DNA of 35,296 nt from an uncultured Bacillota bacterium (GTDB lineage Bacteria > Bacillota > Clostridia > Peptostreptococcales > Anaerovoracaceae). Under the pieces are notes generated by a model. That model was not told the DNA's origin, searched no databases, and was given only the letters and a program-made list of their open reading frames with translations. This document shows positions 1 to 7,484 of this stretch, piece after piece (within the stretch, counting starts at the first letter, position 1; every line of letters begins with the position of its first letter). Location of the stretch: NCBI GenBank assembly GCA_946410475.1, contig CAMKAM010000002.1:1-35296 (forward strand), in the 5' to 3' direction. Made by a program: the position numbers and the translations under genes.

Positions 1-843
1 TATCTCATCTATGAAAAGGAGTATCCTTCCGTCCGATTTTTCGATCTCGTTCAGGACGGCCTTCAGTCTCTCCTCGAATTCTCCCCTGAATTTCGCTCCG
101 GCGATGAGGGCGCCCATGTCGAGGGCATAGACCGTCTTGTCTTTCAGTCCCTCCGGCACGTCGCCGTTGAGTATCCTCTGAGCGAGGCCTTCGACTACGG
201 CCGTCTTGCCGACGCCCGGCTCTCCTATCAGGACCGGATTATTCTTCGTCCTTCTTGAAAGGATCCTGATCGTATGACGGATCTCCTCGTCACGTCCAAT
301 GACCGGATCGAGTTTTCCCTGACGGGCCATCTCAACGAGGTCGCGTCCGTACTTTTCAAGAGCCTCGTACTGATCCTCCGGATTCTGACTCGTCACCTTG
401 CGGTCGCCTCTGATCTGCTCAAGAGCTTTCAGGAATCTGTCCCTTGTGATTCCATATTTTCTAAAGATCTCAGCTGACGGCGAATTCTTCTCATCGAGAA
501 GTGCGAGGTAAATGTGCTCGACGCTTACGAATTCATCGTCGAACTTTTTCGATTCATCCTCAGCAGCGAGAAGTATCTGGTTGAAACGTCTCGTAGCGTA
601 CATATTATTGTCTGCGCCCTGCACCTTCGGCAGCTTGTCTATCTGCGCCTGAAGATCGGCTGCGACGGCCTTGGCATCGATATCCATATATCCCATCAGT
701 CTAGGGATCAGCCCGTCCTGCTGATTCAGGAGCGCGAGATGGAGATGCTCTGCGTCGAGCTGCGGATTACCGTTCCTCAAAACGATGTCCTGGCTGTCCA
801 TCACAGCCTCTTGTGCTTTCTGTGTCAATCTGTCGATTTTCAT
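1..843 (-). CDS. clpB: ATP-dependent disaggregase ClpB, N-terminal part (runs off the left edge)
   Basis: Only the first 281 codons lie in the window. ClpB is the cytoplasmic Hsp100 ring ATPase that, with DnaK, pulls apart aggregated proteins. Residues 1 to about 145 form the double Clp_N repeat. Walker A of the first AAA+ module (GEPGVGKT) is at residues 207-214, and the fragment ends within Walker B (LLFIDEI, residues 275-281). The start at 843 has a strong GGGGGTG ribosome binding site. ClpC also has this N-domain, but the sequence between Clp_N and the ATPase module (a YGRDLVEMARQGKLDPVIGRDEEI-type junction) reads like ClpB. The middle coiled-coil domain that would settle it lies outside the window. 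A perfect CIRCE operator upstream indicates control by the HrcA repressor. Confidence 0.92.
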   Translation of the reverse strand, partial: MKIDRLTQKAQEAVMDSQDIVLRNGNPQLDAEHLHLALLNQQDGLIPRLMGYMDIDAKAVAADLQAQIDKLPKVQGADNNMYATRRFNQILLAAEDESKKFDDEFVSVEHIYLALLDEKNSPSAEIFRKYGITRDRFLKALEQIRGDRKVTSQNPEDQYEALEKYGRDLVEMARQGKLDPVIGRDEEIRHTIRILSRRTKNNPVLIGEPGVGKTAVVEGLAQRILNGDVPEGLKDKTVYALDMGALIAGAKFRGEFEERLKAVLNEIEKSDGRILLFIDEI

Positions 844-848
844 GGCGT

Positions 849-893
849 TCACCCCCTGTTCGTATTCATTCCCTTTCTTGTTCTGTATTTCAT
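849..893 (-). CDS. possible 14-codon leader peptide in the clpB 5' UTR
   Basis: A very short reading frame (MKYRTRKGMNTNRG) begins 7 nt after an AAGGA ribosome binding site. Its TGA stop lies inside the clpB ribosome binding site (GGGGGTGA), 5 nt before the clpB ATG. The peptide is strongly basic. The geometry would suit translational coupling to clpB. I know of no family it belongs to, and a frame this short can arise by chance. Confidence 0.2.
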   Translation of the reverse strand: MKYRTRKGMNTNRG

Positions 894-921
894 TACCATG
901 TCCTTGATATGCTGCGGTCTC

Positions 922-937
922 TTGCGGATATCCGCAA
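922..937. repeat. perfect 16-bp palindrome in the clpB leader
   Basis: TTGCGGATATCCGCAA reads the same on both strands. It lies between the CIRCE element and the clpB start. In RNA it can form a 6-bp stem with an ATAT loop; in DNA it could be a second operator. It does not match the CtsR operator (GGTCAAA repeats). Confidence 0.5.
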
Positions 938-991
938 AATACCCCCTACGGATATATTGTACGACACGCAAAGGCATATTTCAATACTTTT

Positions 992-1018
992 TTAGCACTC
1001 GTCACAAAAGAGTGCTAA
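992..1018 (-). promoter_or_regulatory. CIRCE operator (HrcA binding site) of clpB
   Basis: TTAGCACTC, a 9-nt spacer, then GAGTGCTAA: all 18 consensus positions match. CIRCE is bound by the heat-shock repressor HrcA, usually before groESL and dnaK operons. Here it lies about 150 nt upstream of clpB and just downstream of a promoter-like sequence, so HrcA would block transcription at or near the start site. No gene on the other strand nearby could own this site. Confidence 0.95.
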
Positions 1019-1023
1019 CAATT

Positions 1024-1052
1024 ATTAATATTCCCTTTTCCCTGCTTTCCAA
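1024..1052 (-). promoter_or_regulatory. probable clpB promoter
   Basis: Reading leftwards, TTGGAA (1052-1047) is followed after 17 nt by ATTAAT (1029-1024), inside the AT-rich run TATTAATAAT. The start site would fall at the edge of the CIRCE operator, as is common for HrcA-repressed genes. The -10 match is only moderate and its exact register is unclear. Confidence 0.45.
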
Positions 1053-1079
1053 ACAGTTTCCCAAATCTTTTTTTGCCGA

Positions 1080-1113
1080 AACGGAAAGCCGGCACCTCTT
1101 TCGAGATGCCGGT
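1080..1113 (-). terminator. probable intrinsic terminator after the amidase gene
   Basis: The arms at 1088-1098 and 1103-1113 form an 11-bp stem with one mismatch, one G-U pair and a TTTC loop. On the minus strand the stem is followed by TTTCCGTTTC, a weak U-tract. It stands 56 nt after the amidase stop and before the clpB promoter, where a terminator is expected. Confidence 0.5.
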
Positions 1114-1168
1114 CTTCACACTGATCCATAACAATTATTAAATTGATTTATTTGGACTCATCCGTAAG

Positions 1169-2566
1169 CTACTTGGTCTTGATACCTTTCACTGCCGAAT
1201 AAGAACCATACACATTCTTGCCTTTCACGACGGAGTATGCCCTGACTTTATAGTAATACTTTTTCTTCGACTTGAGCCGGGTATTGCTCCACGATCTTTT
1301 CGCCGGTCCCTTGACGACCTTGATCTTCTTGAATTTGCCTTTCTTCGATGTCGCTCTGTAGATGACATATCCGCGAGATCCTTTGACCGCCTTCCACGAG
1401 ATCTTGATCTTTTTCTTGCCCTTCTTGAGTTTGATGCTCACCTTTCCGGGTCTGAATGATCCGTCCTTCGAGAAACCGTAGTAGTTTGCTATGATCGCAG
1501 CCTCGTTCCTCGCCATCTTATTCTTGTTGGCGTCCTTCATCAGCCATGAACATGCTCTTCTGTTGGAATGGAACGAGTGCTCGACTATGACTCCCGGAAC
1601 GTTTACCGACGCGCATCCTCTGAGGACACCGTACCAGTCCTGTCCGTTAGTCGAAAGCCTCTTTACCCATACCTGCGGTTCATTCTTCGTCTTCATCGTA
1701 TTCTTCACGTTGTAAGCCAGCAGTTTGCCGAGCGGCTGAGCCGCTTTGTAAAGCTCAGGCTTGTACTTTGAAGAGACTATGGCAAGCGGATAATCCGCAC
1801 TCTGCGCGCTTGACCAGTTCGAATGGATCGAGATGAAAAGATCGTATCCCTTTGCCATCCGTCCTCTGTTATATATATACGGATCGTCATAAAGGCTCTT
1901 CTTCGTGAGGCTTACTACGACGCCCGGATACTTCTCGAGTTCATTCTTCAGCTTTTTGGTGAGCGACCATGTCATCTGCGATTCCCAGTAGCCTTTGATG
2001 ATGCCCTTGTTGTACTTTCCGGCATGACCGGCGTCGAGCATTATGAAAAGACCTTTCTTCGAAAAGTATACTTTGATCTCATGTTCGTTGCCGTCACCCT
2101 TGATGACTACTTCAGTGACCGCGCCTTTGTTGACACCATCGACCACTACCTTGTTGATCGCATATCCATCATTACTATTGATATAGAATGTCTTCTCTTC
2201 TCCGTACGGGATCGTTACCGTCCCCTCCGTATTGCCGTTCGTGATCCCTGTGACCGTTCCGCCGAAATGATTGAGTATCTTCGCGGATCTCGTCACTTTT
2301 ACCACTGAATCGGTCGGGGGCTCTTCGATAGGCTCTTCCGTTCCTTCACCAGGGTCTGTTATCTCTCCCTGACCGCCTTCGCCGCCTTCACCCGTATCGC
2401 CGGTGTCACCTGTATCGCCGGTATTTCCGGTGTCGTCCTGTACCGTCTCATGGTCGCCTGTACCGGTTTCAGCGAATACACTAACTGTTGCAAAACTCAT
2501 AGTAAGAGCCATGCATATCGCCAGCATCACAGCTGCTATTGATTTGGCTTTGTTAGAATACTTCAT
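1169..2566 (-). CDS. secreted N-acetylmuramoyl-L-alanine amidase (Amidase_3) with C-terminal FN3 domain
   Basis: This 465-residue exported protein should cut the bond between N-acetylmuramate and L-alanine in peptidoglycan. A signal peptide spans residues 1-32 (basic start, hydrophobic core, cleavage after VFA). A linker rich in Gly, Asp, Thr and Glu (35-86) and a small beta-rich domain (about 88-168) follow. The Amidase_3 catalytic domain is at about 172-365, with all four expected zinc or catalytic residues: H181 (DAGHAG), E195, H248 (SIHSN) and E329 (VIVEHSFHSN). A lysine-rich fibronectin type III domain (375-465) closes the protein; its charge may help hold it to the wall. The start at 2566 is chosen because it has AGGAAGAG upstream and begins the signal peptide; an in-frame ATG 57 nt further upstream lacks both. 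Confidence 0.9.
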   Translation of the reverse strand: MKYSNKAKSIAAVMLAICMALTMSFATVSVFAETGTGDHETVQDDTGNTGDTGDTGDTGEGGEGGQGEITDPGEGTEEPIEEPPTDSVVKVTRSAKILNHFGGTVTGITNGNTEGTVTIPYGEEKTFYINSNDGYAINKVVVDGVNKGAVTEVVIKGDGNEHEIKVYFSKKGLFIMLDAGHAGKYNKGIIKGYWESQMTWSLTKKLKNELEKYPGVVVSLTKKSLYDDPYIYNRGRMAKGYDLFISIHSNWSSAQSADYPLAIVSSKYKPELYKAAQPLGKLLAYNVKNTMKTKNEPQVWVKRLSTNGQDWYGVLRGCASVNVPGVIVEHSFHSNRRACSWLMKDANKNKMARNEAAIIANYYGFSKDGSFRPGKVSIKLKKGKKKIKISWKAVKGSRGYVIYRATSKKGKFKKIKVVKGPAKRSWSNTRLKSKKKYYYKVRAYSVVKGKNVYGSYSAVKGIKTK

Positions 2567-2613
2567 ACCGATCTCTTCCTTTTTTGCACATTTTTCCAAC
2601 CCTTTGGAAACAA

Positions 2614-2622
2614 AGTATAGCA
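2614..2622 (-). promoter_or_regulatory. extended -10 promoter of the amidase gene
   Basis: On the minus strand the sequence TGC-TATACT is an extended -10 element 48 nt upstream of the amidase start. No good -35 hexamer is visible 17 nt upstream, which extended -10 promoters tolerate. It lies in the 136-bp gap after the M50 protease gene. Confidence 0.4.
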
Positions 2623-2702
2623 CCCGGCCGCTTTTATTATCGCAGCAACTGGGACTTTTTCACAAAATTTTCACATCAAAACACTGTATCTTCAACAGTT
2701 CT

Positions 2703-3416
2703 TCAGAACAGTACGCCCATCACGATGTTCAGGAAAAAGTTCAATATCGGATCCATTATCCTGTCCGTAAAGTCGATCGCGATGAGGATCAGAAGGATTA
2801 TGAAACCGTTGTTGTATACAGTATACCACCAATCATACTTCCTAAGATCGAACAGCTCCGTAACGACATTGAATCCGTCGAGCGGTGGTATGGGAAGCAG
2901 ATTGAACACCATCAGGACCAGGTTGATCCAGATGATATAGAATATGATCTCCCCTGCCATGCCTCCGAGTGTGTCCATCGAAGGCCAGCTTCCCGAAGCC
3001 GTGACATATATCTTCAGAACGATGGTGAACACTATCGCCAGCAGCAGGTTCATTACCACTCCTGCCAGTGACACCATCAGTTCATCTTTTCTCCTGTTCC
3101 TGAAATTCCTCGGGTCTATCTCTACCGGCTGTCCCCAGCCGAATCCGACGAACAGCAAAGCTATGAATCCGACCGGATCTATATGAGCCATAGGATTCAA
3201 AGTCACCCTTCCCTGCAGCCTCGGCGTATTGTCTCCGAGCTTCTCCGCGACGAAGGCGTGAGCGAACTCGTGGAACGACAGACCGATGATGATGCCGGGC
3301 AGTATGATCAGCTTTGTGATCAGCCAGCCTCTCGGATCAGAGAACAGTTCTCCCGACGCATAGTAAGCCATCAAGAGTATCAGCATTATGCTTCCGGGTG
3401 AAAAAAATCTTCTCAT
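2703..3416 (-). CDS. site-2-protease-like membrane metalloprotease (peptidase M50)
   Basis: The 237-residue integral membrane protein carries the intramembrane zinc protease signature HEFAH at residues 49-53. It also has NPMAHIDP at 74-81 and NLLPIPPLDG ending near 181, where D180 is the likely third zinc ligand. About five to six hydrophobic segments are visible. There is no PDZ insert, so it belongs to the short YwhC-like group rather than the RseP/RasP group. Members of this family cut substrates within the membrane, but the substrate here cannot be told. The start lies 2 nt after the MFS transporter stop, so the two are probably translated from one message. It appears to be the last gene of the dnaX operon before the amidase promoter. 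Confidence 0.88.
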   Translation of the reverse strand: MRRFFSPGSIMLILLMAYYASGELFSDPRGWLITKLIILPGIIIGLSFHEFAHAFVAEKLGDNTPRLQGRVTLNPMAHIDPVGFIALLFVGFGWGQPVEIDPRNFRNRRKDELMVSLAGVVMNLLLAIVFTIVLKIYVTASGSWPSMDTLGGMAGEIIFYIIWINLVLMVFNLLPIPPLDGFNVVTELFDLRKYDWWYTVYNNGFIILLILIAIDFTDRIMDPILNFFLNIVMGVLF

Positions 3417-3418
3417 AA

Positions 3419-4786
3419 TTATCCTTCCTTACCCCTCGCAAGTGAGAGGAAAACGCCTATCGCACAGATCACGACGAATATGGCGAATATCACATGTATT
3501 GCATGCATCATCCGGGCCGCAGGCACGCTCGCGAGCGCCGCGTTCCCTACCAGGATGCCCATTACTATAGTTACGACAGCCATGCTCGTTGACTGTCCCA
3601 TGTTCCTCATCGTCGCAACGATCGAGTTCGCGACCCCGAAGTCTTTCGGATCGACTCTGGACATTATCGCGTTCACGTTCGGAGACGAGAACGCTGCGAA
3701 TCCGAATCCCATCACGACCAGTATCACCAGCACGTACGCCATCGGCGAATCCTCATTCAGTCTCGAAAGCAGTATCAGTCCGGCCGCGCAGATACCCATG
3801 CCCGCGCTTGCCAGCTTGTGCGGCGCTATCCTGTCGGAGAGCCTGCCCATATACGGACTGAAAAGCGCCTGTATCGCCGGCTGCAGTATCAATATCAGTC
3901 CGGCCTTCTGCGAACTGAATCCCATGATCAGCTGCAGATACATGCTGAGGAGATAGCCGACCGTGAACGTTGCACCGTAATTGAGGAATGCAGCCAGATT
4001 AGAGCAAAGGAACGGCCTGTCCTTCGTGAACATATCTATCTGGATGATAGGGTCCTCCGCCCTTCTTTCGGCAATGACGAAGACTACGCTGAGTGCGAGC
4101 CCCGCGGCAAGGATGTACCTTGCGCTCCTCATGATCGAAAGGTCGGTGAGCCCATAGAGGATCATGATTATCATAGCGAAGTACAGCATGGAGCCCTTCA
4201 TGTCGAAGCGGCCGTGAGCCATTCCCTCGTCTCTCTTCGGCAGACCTTTCACAGCTATCAGAAAAGCTATGGCCGATATCAGGCCTGTCGCTATGAATAT
4301 CGATCTCCATCCCAGGTATCCGTTCAGCAGTCCGCCGATTACAGGACCTGCCGAAAGGCCTATGTATGTTGCCGCCGTGCTCTTTCCGAGCACGCTTCCC
4401 CGCTCGCTGGGCGGAAAAGCGCTCATCAGCAGAGCGTTGTTCGTCGCGAATATCATCGCGCCTGCCATACCCTGAAGAAGACGCATCCCGAGCAGCATCC
4501 ATATGTTCACCGAGAACGCGCCGATGATGCTCGCGCATCCGAATATGGCTATCGCGAGGATGAACATGCGCCGCCTCCCCGTCTGGTCTGCGACCTTTCC
4601 GAGCGGTACGTTGAGAGAGGATACCGCGAGCATATATGCAGTCACCACCCAGCCTACGACGGACGCGCCGACTCCGAAATGCGCTTCGATATTGGGTACG
4701 GCCAGATTCAGCGAACTTCCCATAAACGTAGTAATAAACGCTGTCGTCATACAGGCGATCAGCGTGTGTTTCTGTTCCTTGGTCAT
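3419..4786 (-). CDS. MFS drug exporter, DHA2-like family
   Basis: The 455-residue membrane protein has a major facilitator fold. After the first two helices it shows loop motif A (GKVADQTGRRRMF, near residues 63-75). A glycine- and proline-rich motif C region (about AGPVIGGLLNGYLGWRSIF) is typical of proton-driven drug antiporters. The close match to EmrB/QacA-type N-termini (SLNLAVPNIEAHFG) points to multidrug or metabolite efflux; the substrate is unknown. Its ATG lies one base beyond the recR stop (TGATATG), so it depends on the recR message. An exporter at the end of a recombination operon is unusual but may be simple read-through organisation. Confidence 0.85.
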   Translation of the reverse strand: MTKEQKHTLIACMTTAFITTFMGSSLNLAVPNIEAHFGVGASVVGWVVTAYMLAVSSLNVPLGKVADQTGRRRMFILAIAIFGCASIIGAFSVNIWMLLGMRLLQGMAGAMIFATNNALLMSAFPPSERGSVLGKSTAATYIGLSAGPVIGGLLNGYLGWRSIFIATGLISAIAFLIAVKGLPKRDEGMAHGRFDMKGSMLYFAMIIMILYGLTDLSIMRSARYILAAGLALSVVFVIAERRAEDPIIQIDMFTKDRPFLCSNLAAFLNYGATFTVGYLLSMYLQLIMGFSSQKAGLILILQPAIQALFSPYMGRLSDRIAPHKLASAGMGICAAGLILLSRLNEDSPMAYVLVILVVMGFGFAAFSSPNVNAIMSRVDPKDFGVANSIVATMRNMGQSTSMAVVTIVMGILVGNAALASVPAARMMHAIHVIFAIFVVICAIGVFLSLARGKEG

Positions 4787-4787
4787 A

Positions 4788-5387
4788 TCAGAGCTTTCTT
4801 CTTCCTTCCATTGCCTTGAACAGGGTCATCTCGTCGGCATACTCAAGGTCGCCTCCGACCGGGATGCCGTGCGCTATCCTGCTCACTTCTATGCCTGACG
4901 GCTTGATAAGTTTCGCTATATACATTGCAGTGGCCTCGCCCTCGATGTTCGGGTTCGTGGCCAGGATGACTTCTTTGATATCGTTTTCCTGGAGCCTCAC
5001 GATCAGAGACCTGAGATTGATATCATCAGGGCCGATGCCCTCCATCGGGCTGATGGCTCCGTGGAGCACATGATAAAGACCGTGGAAGTCCTTGATCCTT
5101 TCCATCGCAAGGACGTCTCTTGGATCTTCCACGACGCAGATCACATCGCGCTCCCTTCCCTCATCCGTACAGATCGAACAGGGGTCGCTGTCCGTCAGAT
5201 TGCCGCATATGGAACAGTATTTCATGTTCCTTCTCGCATATGTGATGGACTCCGCGATCGACTCGGCTTCTCCCTCCGGCATCGATAATATGTGAAAAGC
5301 AAGACGCTGCGCTGTCTTGCCTCCGATGCCTGGCAGCTTGCCGAGCTCATTTATAAGTCTGTTCAGCGGTTTCGCGTACTGAGCCAT
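4788..5387 (-). CDS. recR: recombination mediator RecR
   Basis: RecR forms a ring clamp that works with RecF and RecO to load RecA on gapped DNA. This 199-residue protein has the full family layout. A helix-hairpin-helix is at about 10-35 (LPGIGGKTAQRLAFHIL), a four-cysteine zinc finger uses C58, C61, C70 and C73, and a Toprim domain starts near 81 (DVICVVEDPRD). The C-terminal region carries the GIxVSRIAxGIPVGGDLEY signature. The gene starts directly after the ybaB stop with no gap, matching the conserved dnaX-ybaB-recR order of Firmicutes. Confidence 0.97.
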   Translation of the reverse strand: MAQYAKPLNRLINELGKLPGIGGKTAQRLAFHILSMPEGEAESIAESITYARRNMKYCSICGNLTDSDPCSICTDEGRERDVICVVEDPRDVLAMERIKDFHGLYHVLHGAISPMEGIGPDDINLRSLIVRLQENDIKEVILATNPNIEGEATAMYIAKLIKPSGIEVSRIAHGIPVGGDLEYADEMTLFKAMEGRRKL

Positions 5388-5744
5388 TTAGAACATCCCT
5401 TCCGGAAGTCCCAGGCCGCCCGTGAACTTGTTCATCTCGTTCTGAGAGATCTCCTCCATCTGGCGAAGAGCCTCGTTGACAGCTGTCATGATGAGATCCT
5501 GGAGCATTTCGATATCATCCGGATCTACGACTTCGGGCTGGAGTTTGATGTCCAGTATCTCCTTCTTGCCGTTGACGCGTACTTCGACTGCGCCGCCGCC
5601 CGAAGAAGCCGATGTCTCCATCTTATCTATCTCGGACTGCACCTGCTCCATCTGCTCCTGGAGAGCCTGCATCTGAGCCATCTGCTGTCTCTGTGAAGCG
5701 TTGCCCTGCTTGGGCCTTTTGCCTGCTTTCATTCCTCTTCCCAT
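5388..5744 (-). CDS. YbaB/EbfC family nucleoid-associated protein
   Basis: This 118-residue protein is a small DNA-binding dimer that coats or bridges DNA. After a basic start, a Gln- and Met-rich helix (about 20-45) leads into the beta-sheet core, with VRVNGKKEILDIKLQPEVVD and the end motif GLGLPEGMF. Length and position between dnaX and recR fit the family. An AGGAGG site lies 11 nt before the chosen ATG; an alternative ATG 12 nt downstream also has a GGAAGAGG nearby, so the exact start is open. Its role next to recR is not firmly known; a link to recombination or replication is inferred. Confidence 0.93.
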   Translation of the reverse strand: MGRGMKAGKRPKQGNASQRQQMAQMQALQEQMEQVQSEIDKMETSASSGGGAVEVRVNGKKEILDIKLQPEVVDPDDIEMLQDLIMTAVNEALRQMEEISQNEMNKFTGGLGLPEGMF

Positions 5745-5765
5745 ATCTTTATCTTCCTCCTGATC

Positions 5766-7295
5766 TTATTTTACATCTACGTTCGTTCCGAGTATGTCGC
5801 CTATCTTCGAGGCCGTTCCGTAAACGTCTTTATTCTTAGTCCCTTCATCATCGCGCCTGAGTATCATGTCGAGATGCGAGCCGGCATACTTTTCGATAAG
5901 CGCCTCCATCGGGATCCTGTTCTTCTCCAGATATCTTCCGGCAAGCCCCGTGACTTTGAGCACTATCTCGTCGTCGTTCATCTTTATCGGGGTCGCTCCC
6001 GTTGTGACGATAGTGAACGTATCCGTCTGGCTCTCACCGTCTTCAAGGATATCAGCCCACATATCCATCATGAAATCGTATTCTTCGTAAGCATCCTGCT
6101 GCGGTCCGGGCTGTACGCTCTGAGGCGGCTGCTGATCCTGATCCGGCAGCTGCGGCTCTTCCTGCTGCGCCGCGCTCCTTCCACGGCTCTGCACGTTGAT
6201 GACCCTTCCGTCCTCGGAAGTAGTAGCAAGCCGTACGAAGCACATCTCCAGAAGTATCCTCGGCTGGTTCGACACCTTGATGTCGCTCGCCGTCTTCGCC
6301 ATATCGACGATGGCTCTTTCTATCGCTCCGAGTGGAGTGATCTCAGCCTGTCTCGATATCCTCTCTATATTCTCGACTGACATCGACAGTACGTTCTCCG
6401 GATGGGCAACGAGCTTCGTCATCAGAAGATTCCTGTAGTGTGCCATCCATCCCTGCAGTATCTGTCTCGGATCCTTACCGTTCTGGATAAGGTCGTCCAG
6501 TATGAGGAGTCCGCCGGACACGTCGTTGTCCGTGACTCGCTGCGTCAGATCGGTATATACGTCTTCACCGACAGTGCCGAGCGACTCGAGGACGTCGTCT
6601 CTCGAAACGCTGCCCTTTCTTCCGGATATGCATCTGTCGAGGAGTGTCAGGCAGTCTCTTGCCGATCCGTCCGCGCCTGCCACGATGATCCTGACAGCGC
6701 TCTCTTCGAGTATGATGCCTCTTTCTATGCAGATCTTCCTGACTCTGTCAGCAAGCAGATCCTCCGGCACTCTCCGAAAGTCCATCCTCAGACATCTTGA
6801 GAGTATAGTCGCCGGGAGCTTTTCGGGCTCCGTCGTACAGAGCACGAATATGACGCTCTCGGGCGGCTCTTCGAGGGTCTTGAGAAGCGCGTTGAAAGCC
6901 GCCGTCGACAGCATGTGCACCTCGTCTATGATGTACACCTTCATCCTTCCCTCGACCGGGGGATATTTGACGCTCTCTCTCAGTTCCCTGATATTCTCGA
7001 TACCGTTGTTGGAAGCAGCGTCGATCTCGATGAGATCCATGAAGCTGCCCTGCTGCACCCTCTTGCAGGCGTCGCAGACGCCGCATGGTCTTTCACCTTC
7101 CGAAGTGCAGTTGACCGCTTTGGCGAGAAGCCTCGCCACCGTCGTTTTGCCGGTCCCTCTCGTACCGCAAAAAAGGTAGGCATGATTCACACTGCCCGCC
7201 GCTATCTGGTTCTGAAGTATCTTTACTATGTGCTCCTGTCCGAGCATGTCACTGAAGACTTCCGGACGGTATGCTCTGTAAAGTGCTTTATACAT
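5766..7295 (-). CDS. dnaX: DNA polymerase III subunits gamma/tau
   Basis: DnaX is the ATPase core of the clamp loader that places the beta clamp on primed DNA. The 509-residue protein shows Walker A GTRGTGKT (44-51), the zinc-binding cysteines C63, C71, C74 and C77, Walker B with DEVH (124-127) and the SRC sensor. A Gln- and Pro-rich linker precedes a short C-terminal domain. I chose the MYKALYRAYRP start at 7295 because it carries an AGGAGA site and begins the conserved N-terminus; in-frame codons further upstream would run into the SRP RNA gene. I saw no slippery run of A residues like that used in Escherichia coli to make gamma. The start lies only 17 nt from the end of the SRP RNA closing helix. 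Confidence 0.97.
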   Translation of the reverse strand: MYKALYRAYRPEVFSDMLGQEHIVKILQNQIAAGSVNHAYLFCGTRGTGKTTVARLLAKAVNCTSEGERPCGVCDACKRVQQGSFMDLIEIDAASNNGIENIRELRESVKYPPVEGRMKVYIIDEVHMLSTAAFNALLKTLEEPPESVIFVLCTTEPEKLPATILSRCLRMDFRRVPEDLLADRVRKICIERGIILEESAVRIIVAGADGSARDCLTLLDRCISGRKGSVSRDDVLESLGTVGEDVYTDLTQRVTDNDVSGGLLILDDLIQNGKDPRQILQGWMAHYRNLLMTKLVAHPENVLSMSVENIERISRQAEITPLGAIERAIVDMAKTASDIKVSNQPRILLEMCFVRLATTSEDGRVINVQSRGRSAAQQEEPQLPDQDQQPPQSVQPGPQQDAYEEYDFMMDMWADILEDGESQTDTFTIVTTGATPIKMNDDEIVLKVTGLAGRYLEKNRIPMEALIEKYAGSHLDMILRRDDEGTKNKDVYGTASKIGDILGTNVDVK

Positions 7296-7312
7296 ATCTT
7301 TTTCTCCTATAC

Positions 7313-7478
7313 AAAATCGTCCTTTGACAGCCCCGCAGGGACACCGGAGGAGGTTTGTCCGCGGCACACAGGCGCTACCGTTTATTGCTGCTTCCTTCCG
7401 GACCTGACAAGGTTCGCGGAGTCCTGTTGCGCGGGACCCGGCACCGGGCCGAACGGAGCTGTCAAAAGACGATTTTCC
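7313..7478 (-). ncRNA. ffs: signal recognition particle RNA, small bacterial (4.5S) type, with an extended closing helix
   Basis: The minus strand contains the domain IV core of SRP RNA: GTCAGGTCCGGAAGGAAGCA (7388-7407), with its GGAA tetraloop and the flanking asymmetric loops that bind Ffh. The flanking arms pair outward (for example GCAACAGG with CCTGTGTGC, and GTCCCGC with GCGGAC). The outermost helix is striking: positions 7455-7476 pair with 7313-7334 over 22 bp with two G-U pairs and no mismatch. No Alu domain like that of Bacillus scRNA is apparent. With a start site near 7478, the RNA would be about 165 nt. The core is certain; the exact ends are inferred from the promoter and the helix. 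The place upstream of dnaX matches Bacillus subtilis. Confidence 0.93.
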
Positions 7479-7484
7479 TTAGAT

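Noticed and set aside
3818..4819. A 333-codon open frame on the plus strand opposite the MFS transporter
   Set aside because: Arg-, His- and Tyr-rich composition typical of the complement of a membrane protein; no start signals or family match.
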